Source: Tilletia caries (taxonomy: Eukaryota; Basidiomycota; Exobasidiomycetes; Tilletiales; Tilletiaceae). From it: DNA of 64,000 nucleotides. The position numbers and the translations under genes are program-made. The DNA lies in assembly GCA_032718865.1 (NCBI GenBank), contig JALUTQ010000046.1:744001-808000 (forward strand), in the 5' to 3' direction. The notes under the pieces are model-generated. The model was given only the letters and a program-made list of their open reading frames with translations. It was not told where the DNA came from and made no database searches. Below, in pieces: positions 47,129-59,108 of the stretch (positions within the stretch are counted from its first letter, which is position 1; every line of letters starts with the position of its first letter).

Positions 47129-49511
47129 ATGGCCGCAGCGCGGAGAAGCCGTAGTCCCCTTTTGGGCGATGCCGCAACGGAGGAGCACGCTCCGCTTCTC
47201 GAGCGGCTCCCATCTGTCACTGAGCCGGAGCATGATTCCAAGAAGTCAACGGTCAAGCACAACTTGCGTTACCTTTTCCTGAACGAGGTGACTCGAATCT
47301 TGATTCTGGGTGGTCTTTGCCTGGGTTGCAATAATGCTACGCAAGGTGAGCATAACGAATGGTTCATGTGGTAACTATGGGATAGCTGACCCTTCTCGCT
47401 CCATTAGGCTATCAAGTGCTCACGGACCGAAGCTACATATGTGCGCTGTACTATGCCATCCATCCGGACGACCCAGCGAAGAACACTGAGCACCGTGAGT
47501 TGTTCCTGCAATGCTCTTGTCCGGACCCATGTGGATATTGACATCTCCTTCTCATGAATAAGCGTGCCGGCAACCTCAGATCGAAAGAACGCTTGCGACA
47601 TTTACAGGCGTCGTGGAATCCGCGAGCGGTGTCATCAGTGCCATCTCTCTCCTGTTGTTCTGCAAGTGGGCACGAAGGATTGGGGTCAAAAACTTGTTGC
47701 TGATCAGCATGGTTGCAGACCTCGTTTTCACCAAGCTGCCCTACTATCTTGTACCGGTCAGTGCTCCCTTTGATCCACCGTTCACCTCGCATTTCGTATC
47801 CTATCTGATGCGTGTGTATCTTTCCTTCAACTTAGCTCGGACCGCCCCTTGGGAGTTCAAGCCCTTGGCTAAACCCAGTCGCCGCCCAAGTAGTGATCAG
47901 TGCAGGCGAGTCTCGTTGCGATCTTGGCCTGTTTTAAGGTTGTAGTTGCTCATTCATTATTTTTCTCCTCTGCTTGCCACAGCTATATTCTTTCGTAGTG
48001 TCTGCGGTGGTCAGGTACTCACGAGCTTCGCCGTGAAGTCCATGCTCATCGACTCGACGATTGCGCGTCCCTCCGAGCTAGGCAAGGTTCTGAGCCGCTA
48101 TCTCATCATTTCCTTCGTCTCGGTCGCAATCGCACCTATGCTCGTCGTGGGCTTCACCCGGTGGGCAGATCACTACTGGGGGCGGACTTCCCGGCCATCA
48201 CTTCCGCCGCCTTCTCACGAACTTCAACCGGGCGCTGCTCCCAGCCCTATCCCAGCTCCGACCCTACCCGAAAATGGAGGCGGCCATCATCCCCATGCAT
48301 ATTTTGCCGGAATCCTAATGGACCTCGTTACCATCACTTGGTGCGTTTTCCTCACCCGTAACACGGATCCTTGCGACACGGTCATCAAAGCGGTCGTCGA
48401 TGCACCATCCGAGGCGGGCGATGATGTGCAGCTGAGCAGACCAACATCATCATCAGCGGCAATTCTCAAGCGCTTTACTCGGCCGCTGCTCCAAGTCTTC
48501 AAGCCGCTTGCCATCCTTAGCCCCACTTATTCCGATGTGCATGGCGATTCGGTCGTAAAGCGTCCCGATTGGACATTGACTCGCATCGCCATCTGCTCAT
48601 CCAGTGCGATGTTCTTCGCGGTTATGGGCCAGGTCATTTTTGAATACCTGACGTATTCTTTCGGCTACACTGGCGAGGACATGTCGGTGCTCTTGTCGGT
48701 CTTGTGCGCCGTCACCTCCGTCGTCATTCTGCTCGGTTTCCCTATCATATACGCAATCCTTGAAGAGCGAATGGAACGGCCGCTCGAGCTCCGCAACATG
48801 ACGAGAAAGGAACTCAACGCTCTCGGGAACGATATTGATGCTCTCGAACATACATCAACGACGAGTGAGCCGAGCCCCGGTCGCGATGCTCATCTAGGCG
48901 AAGCTGAGGCTCACGGGATCAGTACAGGCTCGCACAGCATTGTTGATTCCACGCCAGCAGCTTTGATTCCAGAAGATGACCGGCGCATCTTCCATCGAAA
49001 CTTTGCCCTATGGCGGGTCCGGATCGAGCTCGGCTGCTCCCAAATCACCATTCTCACAGGAACACTTCCATGGCTTCTCATGGGCGCGACGCTCGTCTTC
49101 TTTGGTTCCAGTAACGCAGTGGCCGGGACTATCCTGGTTGGTCTGACGATGTTGACGGGAGTGAGCATGAATGCAGAGGGTCCGCTCACTGCAGGCGCTT
49201 TGGTGTTTTTGAAGGCGAGGGGTTTAGGGACAGGTGAGTCTTTCCGTGCCATATTGGGTATTCTGCAAACTGTTCTTATTCACATCCTCTCACTGGTGGC
49301 GCTTTGCGTCGAATTTCCTTCAGTTCAACGAGACGAGTTTGTCACGGCTCTGAGCTTCGTCCACCACATCGTTCTCTTCACCGCGCCGTTGGTTGGCAGC
49401 TTCATCTACGCAGTCACTCTCACGTCCTTCCCGGGGTTGGTCTACTTCGTGGCCGCCGCCGGCTTGACAACGTCCGCCGCACTTATCCCAAGGAGGATCC
49501 GAAGCCAGTAG
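47129..49511 (+). CDS. Major facilitator superfamily transporter
   Basis: Exons 47129..47345, 47408..47494, 47563..47756, 47836..47899, 47983..49233 and 49324..49511 give 666 aa. Membrane helices are visible throughout (RILILGGLCLGCN, GVISAISLLLFCKWARRIG, LLLISMVADLVF, YLIISFVSVAIAPMLVVGF, DMSVLLSVLCAVTSVVILLG, LLMGATLVFFG, LVGLTMLTGVSM, IVLFTAPLVGSFIYAVTL). A loop with PCRQPQIERT after helix 1 resembles fungal proteins of the SLC46/tetracycline-resistance-like MFS group. The substrate is unknown. Exon 4 may instead end at 47905 with a GC donor. The last 90-nt intron is in frame and open, so a longer form of 696 aa is possible. Confidence 0.75.
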
Positions 49512-49838
49512 CCGCGTGCTCGTGAGGATGCCGACCTCCTTTACGGATGGACCATCACGCACGGAGAGTACAAGCTGTAACGCTTTGTTCCTCGCAGGCC
49601 ATCGCGACGCAAGCTGGATGTCCAGTTGGCTGGGAGCAGGCCGGTTCGACTTGGCTCGTCCACAACACGATTCCAGGGCTTGCTGAACGTTGCCGGCACA
49701 TCGTTCATCATCGCATCATCCGTCTCTGGACACAACCAGTGACTCTTCTGTGCTTCTTGCTCCGTTTTCCGGATGAGCATGCTGGAGTATTCATCAGTAC
49801 ATATGTCAATACATATACGGATCATATTACGAGGCTCC
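49512..49838. other. Tail-to-tail intergenic region MFS / PXA protein
   Basis: 327 bp, nothing recognised apart from ATACATAT-like AT-rich words near 49800-49830. Confidence 0.5.
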
Positions 49839-52800
49839 TCATGCTACAACGGTTAAAGAGTCCAGGACCTCGAGCGTGAGCGTTAAACTGATGTCGAGTG
49901 ATGTGATTGGATGGGTGAGAGTCTCATACACCGCATCCAGCGCAGCTACACATGCCTGTCTCCCACCGGGCCCGAGAACGTAGCCAGCCTGCGCAGGGGC
50001 AAACGACCGCACGATCTCACGCGCCTGGATGCTCCTCTCCCTCTTCTTGAGCGCCTCCTCCCTCTGCTCTTCCTTGCTCAGTACCGGCGTACTAGCCCAT
50101 TCACCATTCGGCCACCAGCTCTCGCGTGTGGAATCGATGTACTCGCCCACGCCCTTTGTCGAGAGCGCCGAAACGCTCGAATTGAACGAGTTCAAGAGAA
50201 GGGAAGCGTACGCCGTTCGGCAGATCTGCTCGAGTACTCGTAACATGCCTCGACGAAGCGTCCATGCTCCTGTCGAAAGTCCGAGTGCTTCGTGAGCAAC
50301 CTGGAAGATGGCAGAGATCATCGTGTCGAGCTGGTCCTGTCGTAGTCTAGCGGTCGGTGGTGGTAGTGGTGGACGCGTGGGCGACGCTGCTGCCTTGAAT
50401 GGGCCACTGCCGTCGGTTGAAAGAGGTGAGGAAATTTTGGGGCTGAAATCAGGTTTCATCGAAGCCCGACGCGGTGAAGGCTGCGTCGGCGATGTGGTAC
50501 TGATCGGACCTTGAGAGAAAACCTTCCTGCGCGGTGTGGTTGTCTCCTGTTTGACAGCCACGGGCTGGTCGAACGTCGCAAGCGGCGGGATAGGGTATGG
50601 CTCCACCTTGACAGGGGCGACCGCGCCCTTTGATGATGCGTCCGGCTTTGGCGAAGCCTTAAGCTCACTCTTCGCTGGGATTCGTCCAGCCCGGTCCATC
50701 CAAAAGCTCGCATAGAGTTTCTGCAGCTTAGCTTCCACCGCTTCATCGAGCGGGTCCAGTGCATTCAAGCCATGCACGTCAACTCGCTCCAGCATGCCTA
50801 TGCTCTCATCTCTCGCCGACTCCAGCTTTCGATCTTTGTCGAGTCTCGTCGCACTGCCATGTCGACCCATCAGCGCACCTTTAACGTCTTCAGCCCACAG
50901 TCTCATCCCACCAGCCCCCGGTCCGGACATAATGCCTAATCCAGAGTCGGTCTGCATCTCAATTTCGCCAATGCTTCGAAGGGTGCGGAGCTGGGTCCAG
51001 AGTCGGAAGAGCATCTCGCCGTGCGTGGGCTGATCTTCATCGGCGGAATCGGCGGCAGTGCGTTGGCTGAGGTAACCTTCAAATGCATTGAACAGCTCGG
51101 AGGATGCCATTGTCCGTACGTCAAGCAGAGATGCGAGTGATGGCGCTGTCGACGACTCGTGTGACGTAGCGGTAGAAGCCGATGTCGGTGTAGGTGGTTG
51201 AGGCTGATCTTGCTCAAAGTGCTGCGGGGTGGGCGGTGTTGAGAATGTATTGGCCACTTCTCCCAAATCTTTTGACTTTTCCAGATTTAAATTCTGACCC
51301 GAATCATCTGCTGGTAAAGAGTTGGACTGGTTTCCTAAAACTTGGGACGGATTTCGAGCCGTCACAGGCAGATCCGCCATTGTCGCACGCGTCGGTACTG
51401 GAGCTTGTGCCTCACCACTGCTCGGGAGAGATGAGCGGAGTGAGTCGGGCAGAGGTACATCAGGTAGTTCCCGTGGTAGATCGGATCGCATGATCGTGTC
51501 GTTCATCGCAAATGAGTGTTTCTGCCTTGATGAGGAGCTTGCGCTGTCGTTGTCCGCATCGCCACTACCCGCAGAAGCATAGTCCGGTATCTCGTAAGGT
51601 GCCACTGGCTTTCGAATTATTGGTGACCTTTGGGAGGAGGTCGGAGAGCCCTCGCCCGAAGCAATAAAAATTGGGGCCTTGCCGGTCCCATCTTGTTGTG
51701 TCGACCTGGGCATATCCCTACTGAAGTCGATCAAGTCTTCAACCGGAGGAGGTACCGAAGCCTTCGACGCAGGTGTACGTGATCGGGCTTGGTAAGCCAA
51801 CGGACCTGGCGAAGCACTACGCCCCTGCTGTACAGGTTTGCTCGCTTGCTGAGCCGGAGATCCGGTCCGTTGCAAACCTTGAGGCGGGCCCATCATCGCG
51901 TCTCCGGCTTCGTCCATGGCTTCGCTCACGACTTCGCCCGCTTTGGCCGCCGCAGTCACAAAGCCGGAGAAGAGATTTGACGTAAAGCGACCAAATGATG
52001 CAGCCGGTTTGTCGCTACCTGAAGATTGCCTTTGAGGGGCAGAAGACTGCCTGGACTGATACGGAGCTGGGGACCGGATTGCCTCTGATGCCTTGGTTAC
52101 CTTCTGCGTGGAAGGAGGGATCCCAACTAACTCTGGCGCAGATGGTTTCGATGTTCCAGTTTGAGATGCGGACCGTGGCTGTGGCGCCATCGTTGCTCCA
52201 GCGGGGAGCTTCTGCGTTGCCTCGACAACGGGCTTCTTGGAGTCCACATTCCATTCCACGATTTTCTGATCCCAGAATTCACCATTGCCCATCTTAGACA
52301 CGACTCCATCCCAAATCTGCTTCACGAGGATCTCCTGTAGCAAGCTACGCACGAGAGCACTGTGCCTTTCGGGGGCAGGCAGGTGTACGAAGAGGAAGCG
52401 ACCGATCGACGCGCGAAGGGAAGCGATGCGTGCGGCCGTGGTCGGCCAAGAATGGGCTCGGTTCAGGGAGGGGTCTTGTAATCCGATTTGAGCGTCTTGG
52501 GTCATATCGACGCCGAGTTCTTCGCGGCGCTGCCGGAGGGCGGCAATGAGAAGGGAGGTGAAGGTGAGAATCAGGTTGTGCGAAAAGTCGACGCTGTTCA
52601 TGCGCGTAGTATGGAGATAAATGCTTGCGAAGAGGTGCTCGAAAGAGGCGCCCGAGTGGTTCAAGAAAGATGGATGCGCAAACGTAATAGGCTCATACCT
52701 GCCAGAGGAAGGGAAAGGAGATAAAAGAGGGAAAGAGTAAGGAGAACAGTCAGCAGTCAATGGCTTGTGTAAAAGGAGGCTTAAAGCCATATCAACACCA

Positions 52801-53383
52801 AAACTCACCAGAACTGGACAAAGTCCCGGACCACGAAGGGAAGCGTCTTCCGCACCGGCTCCCTGAGCTCCACAGGCATGACGGAGATGTCGAATATTCC
52901 TGCTGGCGGCGAGTTTCCGCTTGCAGTAACGACCTGAGTGTCCACTGTGTTCGTCTTTGTGCCTGTCGCTTCATCCACCGAGCGCCGGTCGTAAAGATGC
53001 GATTCAGGGTCAAATGTGGCTCTTGCCTGGCGCGATGAGCTCCCACTGGAATTTGATGCGCCTCCATCGCCCGCAGGAGTCGATCGATTCCGTCCCGTAC
53101 GCGGCGAAGCTATGGCCTCAAGCTCAAGAAGAGTCCGTACCCATGGATTGCAGAGCAAGAGTCCCGAGCAGACAAGGACCAGCAGGGCGTTGAACAGGCC
53201 GGAGCGCAGCGTGAGCAGACCGATGATGACAGACGCAGCGATCAGATACATACTGTCGCTGCTGCTCTTGTTGTGTCCTTGAGTTCTCCTGGGCTCCGAT
53301 GAGGCGGGAGCAGACGAATTCTCCATCGGAGGGAGCTGCGACAAGGGCTGCTGCTGTAGTACAGCGCCTTCAGCAGCTGTCAT
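49839..53383 (-). CDS. Two-TM PXA-domain sorting-nexin-like protein
   Basis: Exons 53383..52809 and 52698..49839 give 1144 aa. Near the N-terminus are two adjacent hydrophobic segments (MYLIAASVIIGLLTLRSG and LFNALLVLVCSGLLLCN, about 45-80), then a PXA domain beginning FVVRDFVQFWYEPITF and including FEHLFASIYLHTTRMNSVDF and FTSLLIAALRQRREELG. A long Ser/Pro/Gln-rich linker follows. The C-terminus (LDTMISAIFQVAHEALGLST, RGMLRVLEQICRTAYASLLL, YIDSTRESWWPNGEW) looks like the sorting-nexin C-terminal domain. Mdm1/SNX13-type proteins with this plan tether ER to vacuole or lipid droplets. I see no PX or RGS domain. A transposon lies 110 bp upstream of the ATG. Confidence 0.75.
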
Positions 53384-53484
53384 GCTTCCACCAACTGCGC
53401 GCCTTGAATCGAATGATCAATTCCTTTCGCCTCGACAGTCGACACGTCCAAGAAGTCGACCTTGACGGGAAGGCCAAAGCAGCG

Positions 53485-53492
53485 TTGCGCTT
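53485..53492. repeat. Left target-site duplication TTGCGCTT
   Basis: TTGCGCTT abuts the left inverted repeat; an identical copy at 56021-56028 abuts the right one. Confidence 0.85.
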
Positions 53493-53613
53493 CACCTGTG
53501 GCACCTGTTTATGGGTCTCGTAGATGCCTTGTAATTCAATCTGGGGCACCCACAAGGCACAATCTGGGCCAGATGAGCTAAAACGGAAATTATGTAAGAG
53601 TCTGCTCACCATC
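53493..53613 (+). repeat. Left terminal inverted repeat
   Basis: About 121 bp, inverted copy at 55899-56020. The match is near continuous with a few indels and substitutions. Confidence 0.85.
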
Positions 53614-55898
53614 GGCGTCAGATCGCCGACTGCCCAAGTCGCACCGACAATGATCAAAACAACACTCTGAAAGGGGTGCCATTCCCCTTCATCTTCCATC
53701 CCTTTCCCCAATGGCGACCTCAAGAACTACAGCTTTTTGCAGCCAGAGTGTAGCTGAATTATTCAGGTAGTGACTGAGGTAGCTATTCCTTATTTTTCAG
53801 CGTGCTTAGAGCTGATTCCGACTGGTAGCTGACGCCTGAAGATGACCAATGCTGACTTTGCCTCCATCCTGTGGTACTTCTAACCTGCTGTGTACCATTG
53901 CTCGACACCTTTTTCAATGCTGACCGACTCTTACTTGTAGTACTAACATATGAAAAGACATTGGTCTAACTTTCCAGTGATTTCAAGCATTTCTTGCCTC
54001 TCTGTGCCCTGGCGACTGTTAAGAAACATCATTTTGGCTCACATTCTCAATCCCATCCATACCGATTACTCACACATCCTTCCTTTTTCAAGACTTCTTA
54101 CTTCTCTCATATGTCAACAGTATAGACCTCTTTGAAATACAGCTCTTTTCTCTCTCTTCCTGATTTCGTAGACCCCTCTGCTGCCCTCTGAGCTCTGACA
54201 GCCCGACTCGGGTCTCAATACCTGTCTGCTTTTCGGGACGCATATCGAGAATAAGGTACGTACAGCTCTTAAACCTCTATGGGAGTATCTAAGTATACTG
54301 ATGCACCGATCCCCCCGTTTTTTTGGCTGTCTTACAGATACTTCCTGAGTGATTATGAAGGTAGATGTCCTCTGATTCTCGAGTTTTCAGTAAGCACACA
54401 CTTTCTCTCATTGTTATGGTACCTGACCTCAACATAGTTTTCTGGAAGTATTTCCTGACTCTACAGCTCTACACGATTCTTTCAAGGTCTTGATCGCGCT
54501 CCTGGGACCATTTTGCGCGTCTCGAGATATGCCATTCTGTTTGTACCTTATCATAGTCAATACATGTCGTTTTTCCCTGCCAATCCTCATAGACTGATCC
54601 GAATCTCAATCGGAAAGGCTCTATGAGCTCTCCTTGACTATACCTTTCGAATGAATCTATCATTGTTTTAGAGATTTGGGTGTTGAAAACGGAGGTGCAC
54701 CTTGTACACCAAGAAGTGTCTAGAGGTACACACCGCGAACTTGTGTGGAAATCATGGGTTACCACAAACGACCACACATCCATACATAAAATAACACACA
54801 ACAAAAATAGTACCTACATGTTTGGATGGATTAGAGGACCTTGTCCTCCAGATTTGAGAGCATTCTGAGAAGTATTGACTGTACACGACAGGAAAAAGAG
54901 TGGTTTGATCGAATCCCCATTGAATCCCCATCGATTCCACATCGATTCCTGACCATCATCCTTCACAAACACGGATTCAAGAAGAGAAAAAAGGCAGCTG
55001 TCTTATTGCTGGTACTTACAGCTACCTATAGAGCCATCATACACAGCTTTCTGATGATAGAAAAAGGCTAGTCTTGCATTTCAATTGCGAACATGTTAAA
55101 AGATGAGAAAGAATGATCCCAGTATTGCTTCCACTCAGAGGAATTCCCGAAGTGGACGCGTCTGCTAGACTCACTTTCTATCTACTGATTTATCAAGAAT
55201 ACAAGAAGCAAGCATTGAGAGCCTTTACCGTGTTGGAACAGGGATTCTATGGAACATGGGCATCAAAGTAATGCTGCAATTGACATGATTCTATCGATAT
55301 CTCGAGCTATCATAAACCAATGATCCATTTTTCTCCCATTCAAAGTACTCCCATAGTGCAGAGTAATACCAGTAGTGACATTTCCAGGTGCTTCATCGTA
55401 AATTTCAAAGCATACAGGTGGTCATTGCGGTCAAAGGAAGGAAGTAGGTACGTAAAATTGCAATGGCAATTGAATCATCTGCAGTCTTCCCACGCTCCCA
55501 AACGATCTCCAGTGCTTTGAAATCTCTGATAGTCATGAGAAGATAGCTATAGGTATCCTCTGAAGAGATTTTATTGCATATCACTTAGTATACTGATGCT
55601 CATGGTAGCAAAGGCAGTGAGTGACGTGGTCCTGATGAGGAGGAAGGCTCTTTCTGCACAGCATCTCCCCTCCTGGGTCACTGAGGGCCTCCAAAGTCTT
55701 GAATTTTGCGCAAGTTAGTCACTGAATACATATCCTTCGATACTTTTTGAGTCTTTGCTCCAAGTGGTATGAGCATCGAGCGGTTTGCAGGCATTATGAA
55801 GGAAGGCAGAGGAGTGGATCTCACGATTATTCCTACTTGGGCAATGGGGCATTTCCACGTGGGGGGTCCTGCTTTGCCGCGTGCCACAGCTTGAGCCT

Positions 55899-56020
55899 GA
55901 TGGTGAGCAGATTATCTAAGACTTTCCGTTTTAGCTGTTCTGGCCCAGATTGTGCCTTGTGGGTGCCCCAGAATTGAATTACAAGGCATCTACGAGGCGG
56001 TGTAACAGGTGCCACAGGTG
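55899..56020 (-). repeat. Right terminal inverted repeat
   Basis: Inverted partner of 53493-53613, ending GGTGCCACAGGTG at 56020. Confidence 0.85.
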
Positions 56021-57056
56021 TTGCGCTTCGAAAGATGCGCTTCGGAGACGTGGGATGGTCCGTGGATCGCTCATCAGTCACGTGACTACGGCTTCCGGAG
56101 CGAAACGGCTGGCTGTGCTGTGCCGCCCAGGTCTCCTCCTGACGCCAGGCGCCAGGTCCATGCTCGTACACGTCGTATGTATACACGCTCAGCGCTCAGC
56201 ACTCAGTCAGGCGTCGCGCCTCAGGCAGGAGGAAGAGCCGGCCACTGATAAGCGCCAATGTCTTCTGGGCTGAAGATGCGCCGATGCGGTGAGTAAGAGA
56301 AAGGTGGATTTCCCACCAACATTCTCAAACGGGGTCTTCTATGAAACACGTTCTCAAGCCGTGCCTGCGTCCCTCATCTTCACAACTCACGACCTCCGAA
56401 ACTTACTTCTCTCTTTCCCTTGGCTCCGAAAGAACATCAACCGTTGGGGACGGAGTGCTGACTGACTGACAGAGGCAGCGGCGCAACGCGCAACCGCTCG
56501 ATGCGCACTGCCTGAGATGAGAGATCCCACTCGGCGGGCTTCAAAACTTTCTGGAAGGACTGTGCACGCACGGAGCACAAGTGCCGGGTACGCCGGGTAC
56601 CGATCATCTTCCCAACACACACGCTGCAACCTCCAGCCTGGGCCTGAGCCCTGGCCCCTGATGAGGCCTGAGCTTACCGTCTCTCTGCAGTTGCTACAAA
56701 TGAGATGTGGGTCGTGGCGAATTGGTCGATCATTCCGCGCGAAGTCGCGTCTCATCTCCTTATCATTTCGAGGCTTGTGGCTCCTTCGCGGTCCGCTGAT
56801 TGATTTTGGGCCTTTTGGCGCTGCTAAAGGTAAAATCGAAAGCGTCATGGCTAAATGAGGGGCGTCTAAATTATGCCTTTTCTGCTCCCAGGGCATGTTG
56901 CTAAACACCCCTATTTGTCTTCCCCTTTCCCGTCTTTGCCCCTCATAAGCCACGTCCAACAGATCCTGTTCACAGTCCACCACGACCCCACTCTCGTTCT
57001 CACCTTCCTTCTTAGAAGCCGTCCCTACGCCTTTCAACCCAAGGCAACCTCCCATC
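56021..57056. other. Intergenic region and promoter of the elongase gene
   Basis: It starts with the right target duplication. A 12-bp palindrome AGTCACGTGACT (56076-56087) contains an E-box; before the transposon insertion it would have lain about 160 bp from the PXA gene start. A pyrimidine-rich leader (about 56910-57050) precedes the elongase ATG. No gene is supported. Confidence 0.5.
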
Positions 57057-58343
57057 ATGTCCGAAGCTGGCGTCATCTACAGCACGCTTGCCTCTCTGGG
57101 CCGCTCTCTCTGGCCAGGCAGCCCCAAGTCGTTCGACTACTTCTTCACTTGGGATCCGCCTCGCTCGCCCTTCTCCACCTTCCCTTCAATCGTCATAGCC
57201 CTTGCCTCCTACCTCGCCATCGTCCATGGCCTTCGCGTTGCCTTCGACAACGGCGTGATCAAGCCTCCTCACCCAAACTCTCGTCGCCTCAAAACCGTCT
57301 TCGTGTTTCACAACGTCGCCCTCTCCCTTGCCAGCGGTCTCCTGCTCGCTGCCATCGTGGAGGAGGTCGTGCCCATCCTCCGCCGGGATGGCTTCTTCCC
57401 TGCCATCTGTGACCGTTCCGCCTACACGCCCCGACTTGTAGTGATGTATCAGATCAACTACTTCTTCAAATTCTACGAGCTGATCGACACCATTTTCCTC
57501 GTCGTCAAGAGGAAGCCTCTCGGGTTCCTTCATCCCTATCACCACGCGGCAACTGCGTTCCTTGGTTTTGTGAATTTGCATGGTCAAACTTCGATCCAAT
57601 GGACGGTCATCGTCCTCAATCTGGCTGTCCATATGGCTATGTACGGGTGAGTTCACCTTGTGTGTTGTGTGCTTTTGATATGCTCCTTCTTACTCATATT
57701 CGCTCTTACTCACATTCGTTGAACAGGTACTACGCGCTCATGTCGCTCAAGATCCCCTGTCCCTGGAAACGACTCGTCACCACTGCCCAGATCACTCAAT
57801 TCGTTCTCGACATCGGCATGATCTAGTGAGTGTTTGCCACTTGGCACAGGCCGAATCAGTACTGAATAAGCTCTCTTGCCTTCGGCATGCGTTCCTTCCC
57901 TCAGCTTTGCTACCTACACGTGAGTCAACCTTATTAATTTGCGTACTCGATGCGCTCAAGTGGGCTGACATTGACTTCTTCCGTGCCCAGCTACTTTGCT
58001 TCCACTTATGCTCCATCGCTGCCGCATATGGGCAAGTGTCCTGGCTCAAATTCGGCTGCTTTCTTCGGATGCTCCATCGTCACGTCTTACCTTTACCTTT
58101 TCGTGGACTGTGAGTACACCTTCCTTTGAAAGTCACGTCAGAAGCAACGGAAACTGACACAGACCTCGAATACCATCACCTGTGTCTCTCTTCGCAGTCT
58201 ATAAGAAAACGTACAACAAGCAGGCGTCCCCAAAGATTCCGCAGGCCGCTACCAGTGCTGCCGAAAAGAAGTACCGAAACGACGGACTGGCGATACCTAC
58301 CAACCAAGAGGTGGTATACAAGAACATAGACGAGAAGAAGTAA
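57057..58343 (+). CDS. ELO-family fatty acid elongase
   Basis: Exons 57057..57646, 57727..57825, 57905..57919 (15 nt), 57991..58109 and 58198..58343 give 322 aa. The family motifs are in order: KFYELIDTIFLVVKRKP, the histidine box LHPYHHAATA (H159, H162, H163), the helix around LNLAVHMAMYGYYALM, and TTAQITQFVLDIGMIYFATY, completed by the 15-nt exon. ELO proteins are multi-pass ER 3-ketoacyl-CoA synthases that condense malonyl-CoA with long-chain acyl-CoA for very-long-chain fatty acids and sphingolipids. Substrate length cannot be read. The basic C-terminus ends DEKK, not a canonical KKXX signal. Confidence 0.93.
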
Positions 58344-59108
58344 GCAGCGACTTCAACGCATCGAACAAGACCGTTTCTTCCTCGACGTTGCGCACTCGGC
58401 GAGGGAGCGATGTTCAGGCGTGTAAAGGCTTTCGTCCTTCACGCTTCGCGTAGTCACACTAGGACCTTGACATTTGACATCTTGACACTCTGAAGTAGAC
58501 CTCAACCCATGTTTTCTCCCATCTTTTGCCTGTCGTTCGATGTCCGATGGCCGCGCAAGGTCTGCAAAGCCCGAGGGAGTCTTGTCATCAAGAATAGCGT
58601 GCCGTGAATGGCGCAAGCAACAAGGGAAGTCACCGAATTACTGCCGAGCACGCTGGCTCCGCGGTCAGTGCAGTCAGGCACGTCTCATTCGACTGTGGTG
58701 AGTACGCATGGATCGATACCGGATCTCATTTCGAACACGTCTCGACGCGTTGAGGTGGGTTGTTTACCTTTGCTCGGGCGCAGGTAAATAAGTGACCGAG
58801 AGCAACACTTCATCGCTGACTTTGCGAGGCAGAGAGGGAGGAGGAGGATCCAGGACGAAGAAGAGGGATCCAGCTGCAGAGGACCACCACCCTTCATTCC
58901 CTTCTTGACAGCTTCTCTCTCTGCCCACCATCCCTTCACCATTCTTTCCTCTCTGTCTCTCTCCGTCTCTCTCTGAGCTGCTCTGGCCTCCTCTCACTTC
59001 ATTCCTTATCCTCTCAGGTAGCAGCTCCCCTTCTCTGCAGTGTTCTCCTTCGCATTCTTTCCAAGCAGCTTCCTCGCCCGCGACACTCTCCCATCTTGCT
59101 TCGCCTCA
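58344..59108. promoter_or_regulatory. Upstream region of the Ser-rich orphan, with CT-rich leader
   Basis: No gene is supported. A CT-rich tract at 58914-58983 lies about 130 bp before the ATG, as in many fungal transcription-start regions. Confidence 0.4.

Larger units (their letters stand above)
53493..56020. mobile_element. AT-rich 2.5 kb hAT-like element, non-autonomous
   Basis: Terminal inverted repeats of about 121 bp (53493-53613 and 55899-56020) start CACCTGTGGCACCTGTT and are nearly identical, sharing landmarks such as GATGCCTTGTAATTCAAT, GGCACCCACAAGGCACAATC and AGCTAAAACGGAAA. Perfect 8-bp direct repeats TTGCGCTT flank it, as expected for hAT transposition. The interior is visibly more AT-rich than the rest of the window. 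Its open frames are short (a minus-strand frame of about 100 codons ends at 54469) and none resembles a transposase. It is either a long MITE-like derivative or a decayed autonomous copy. Confidence 0.85.

Noticed and set aside
54469..54804. Minus-strand open frame inside the AT-rich element as a transposase
   Set aside because: It is about 100 codons, has no start at its 5' end and no transposase motif; coding potential is unsupported.
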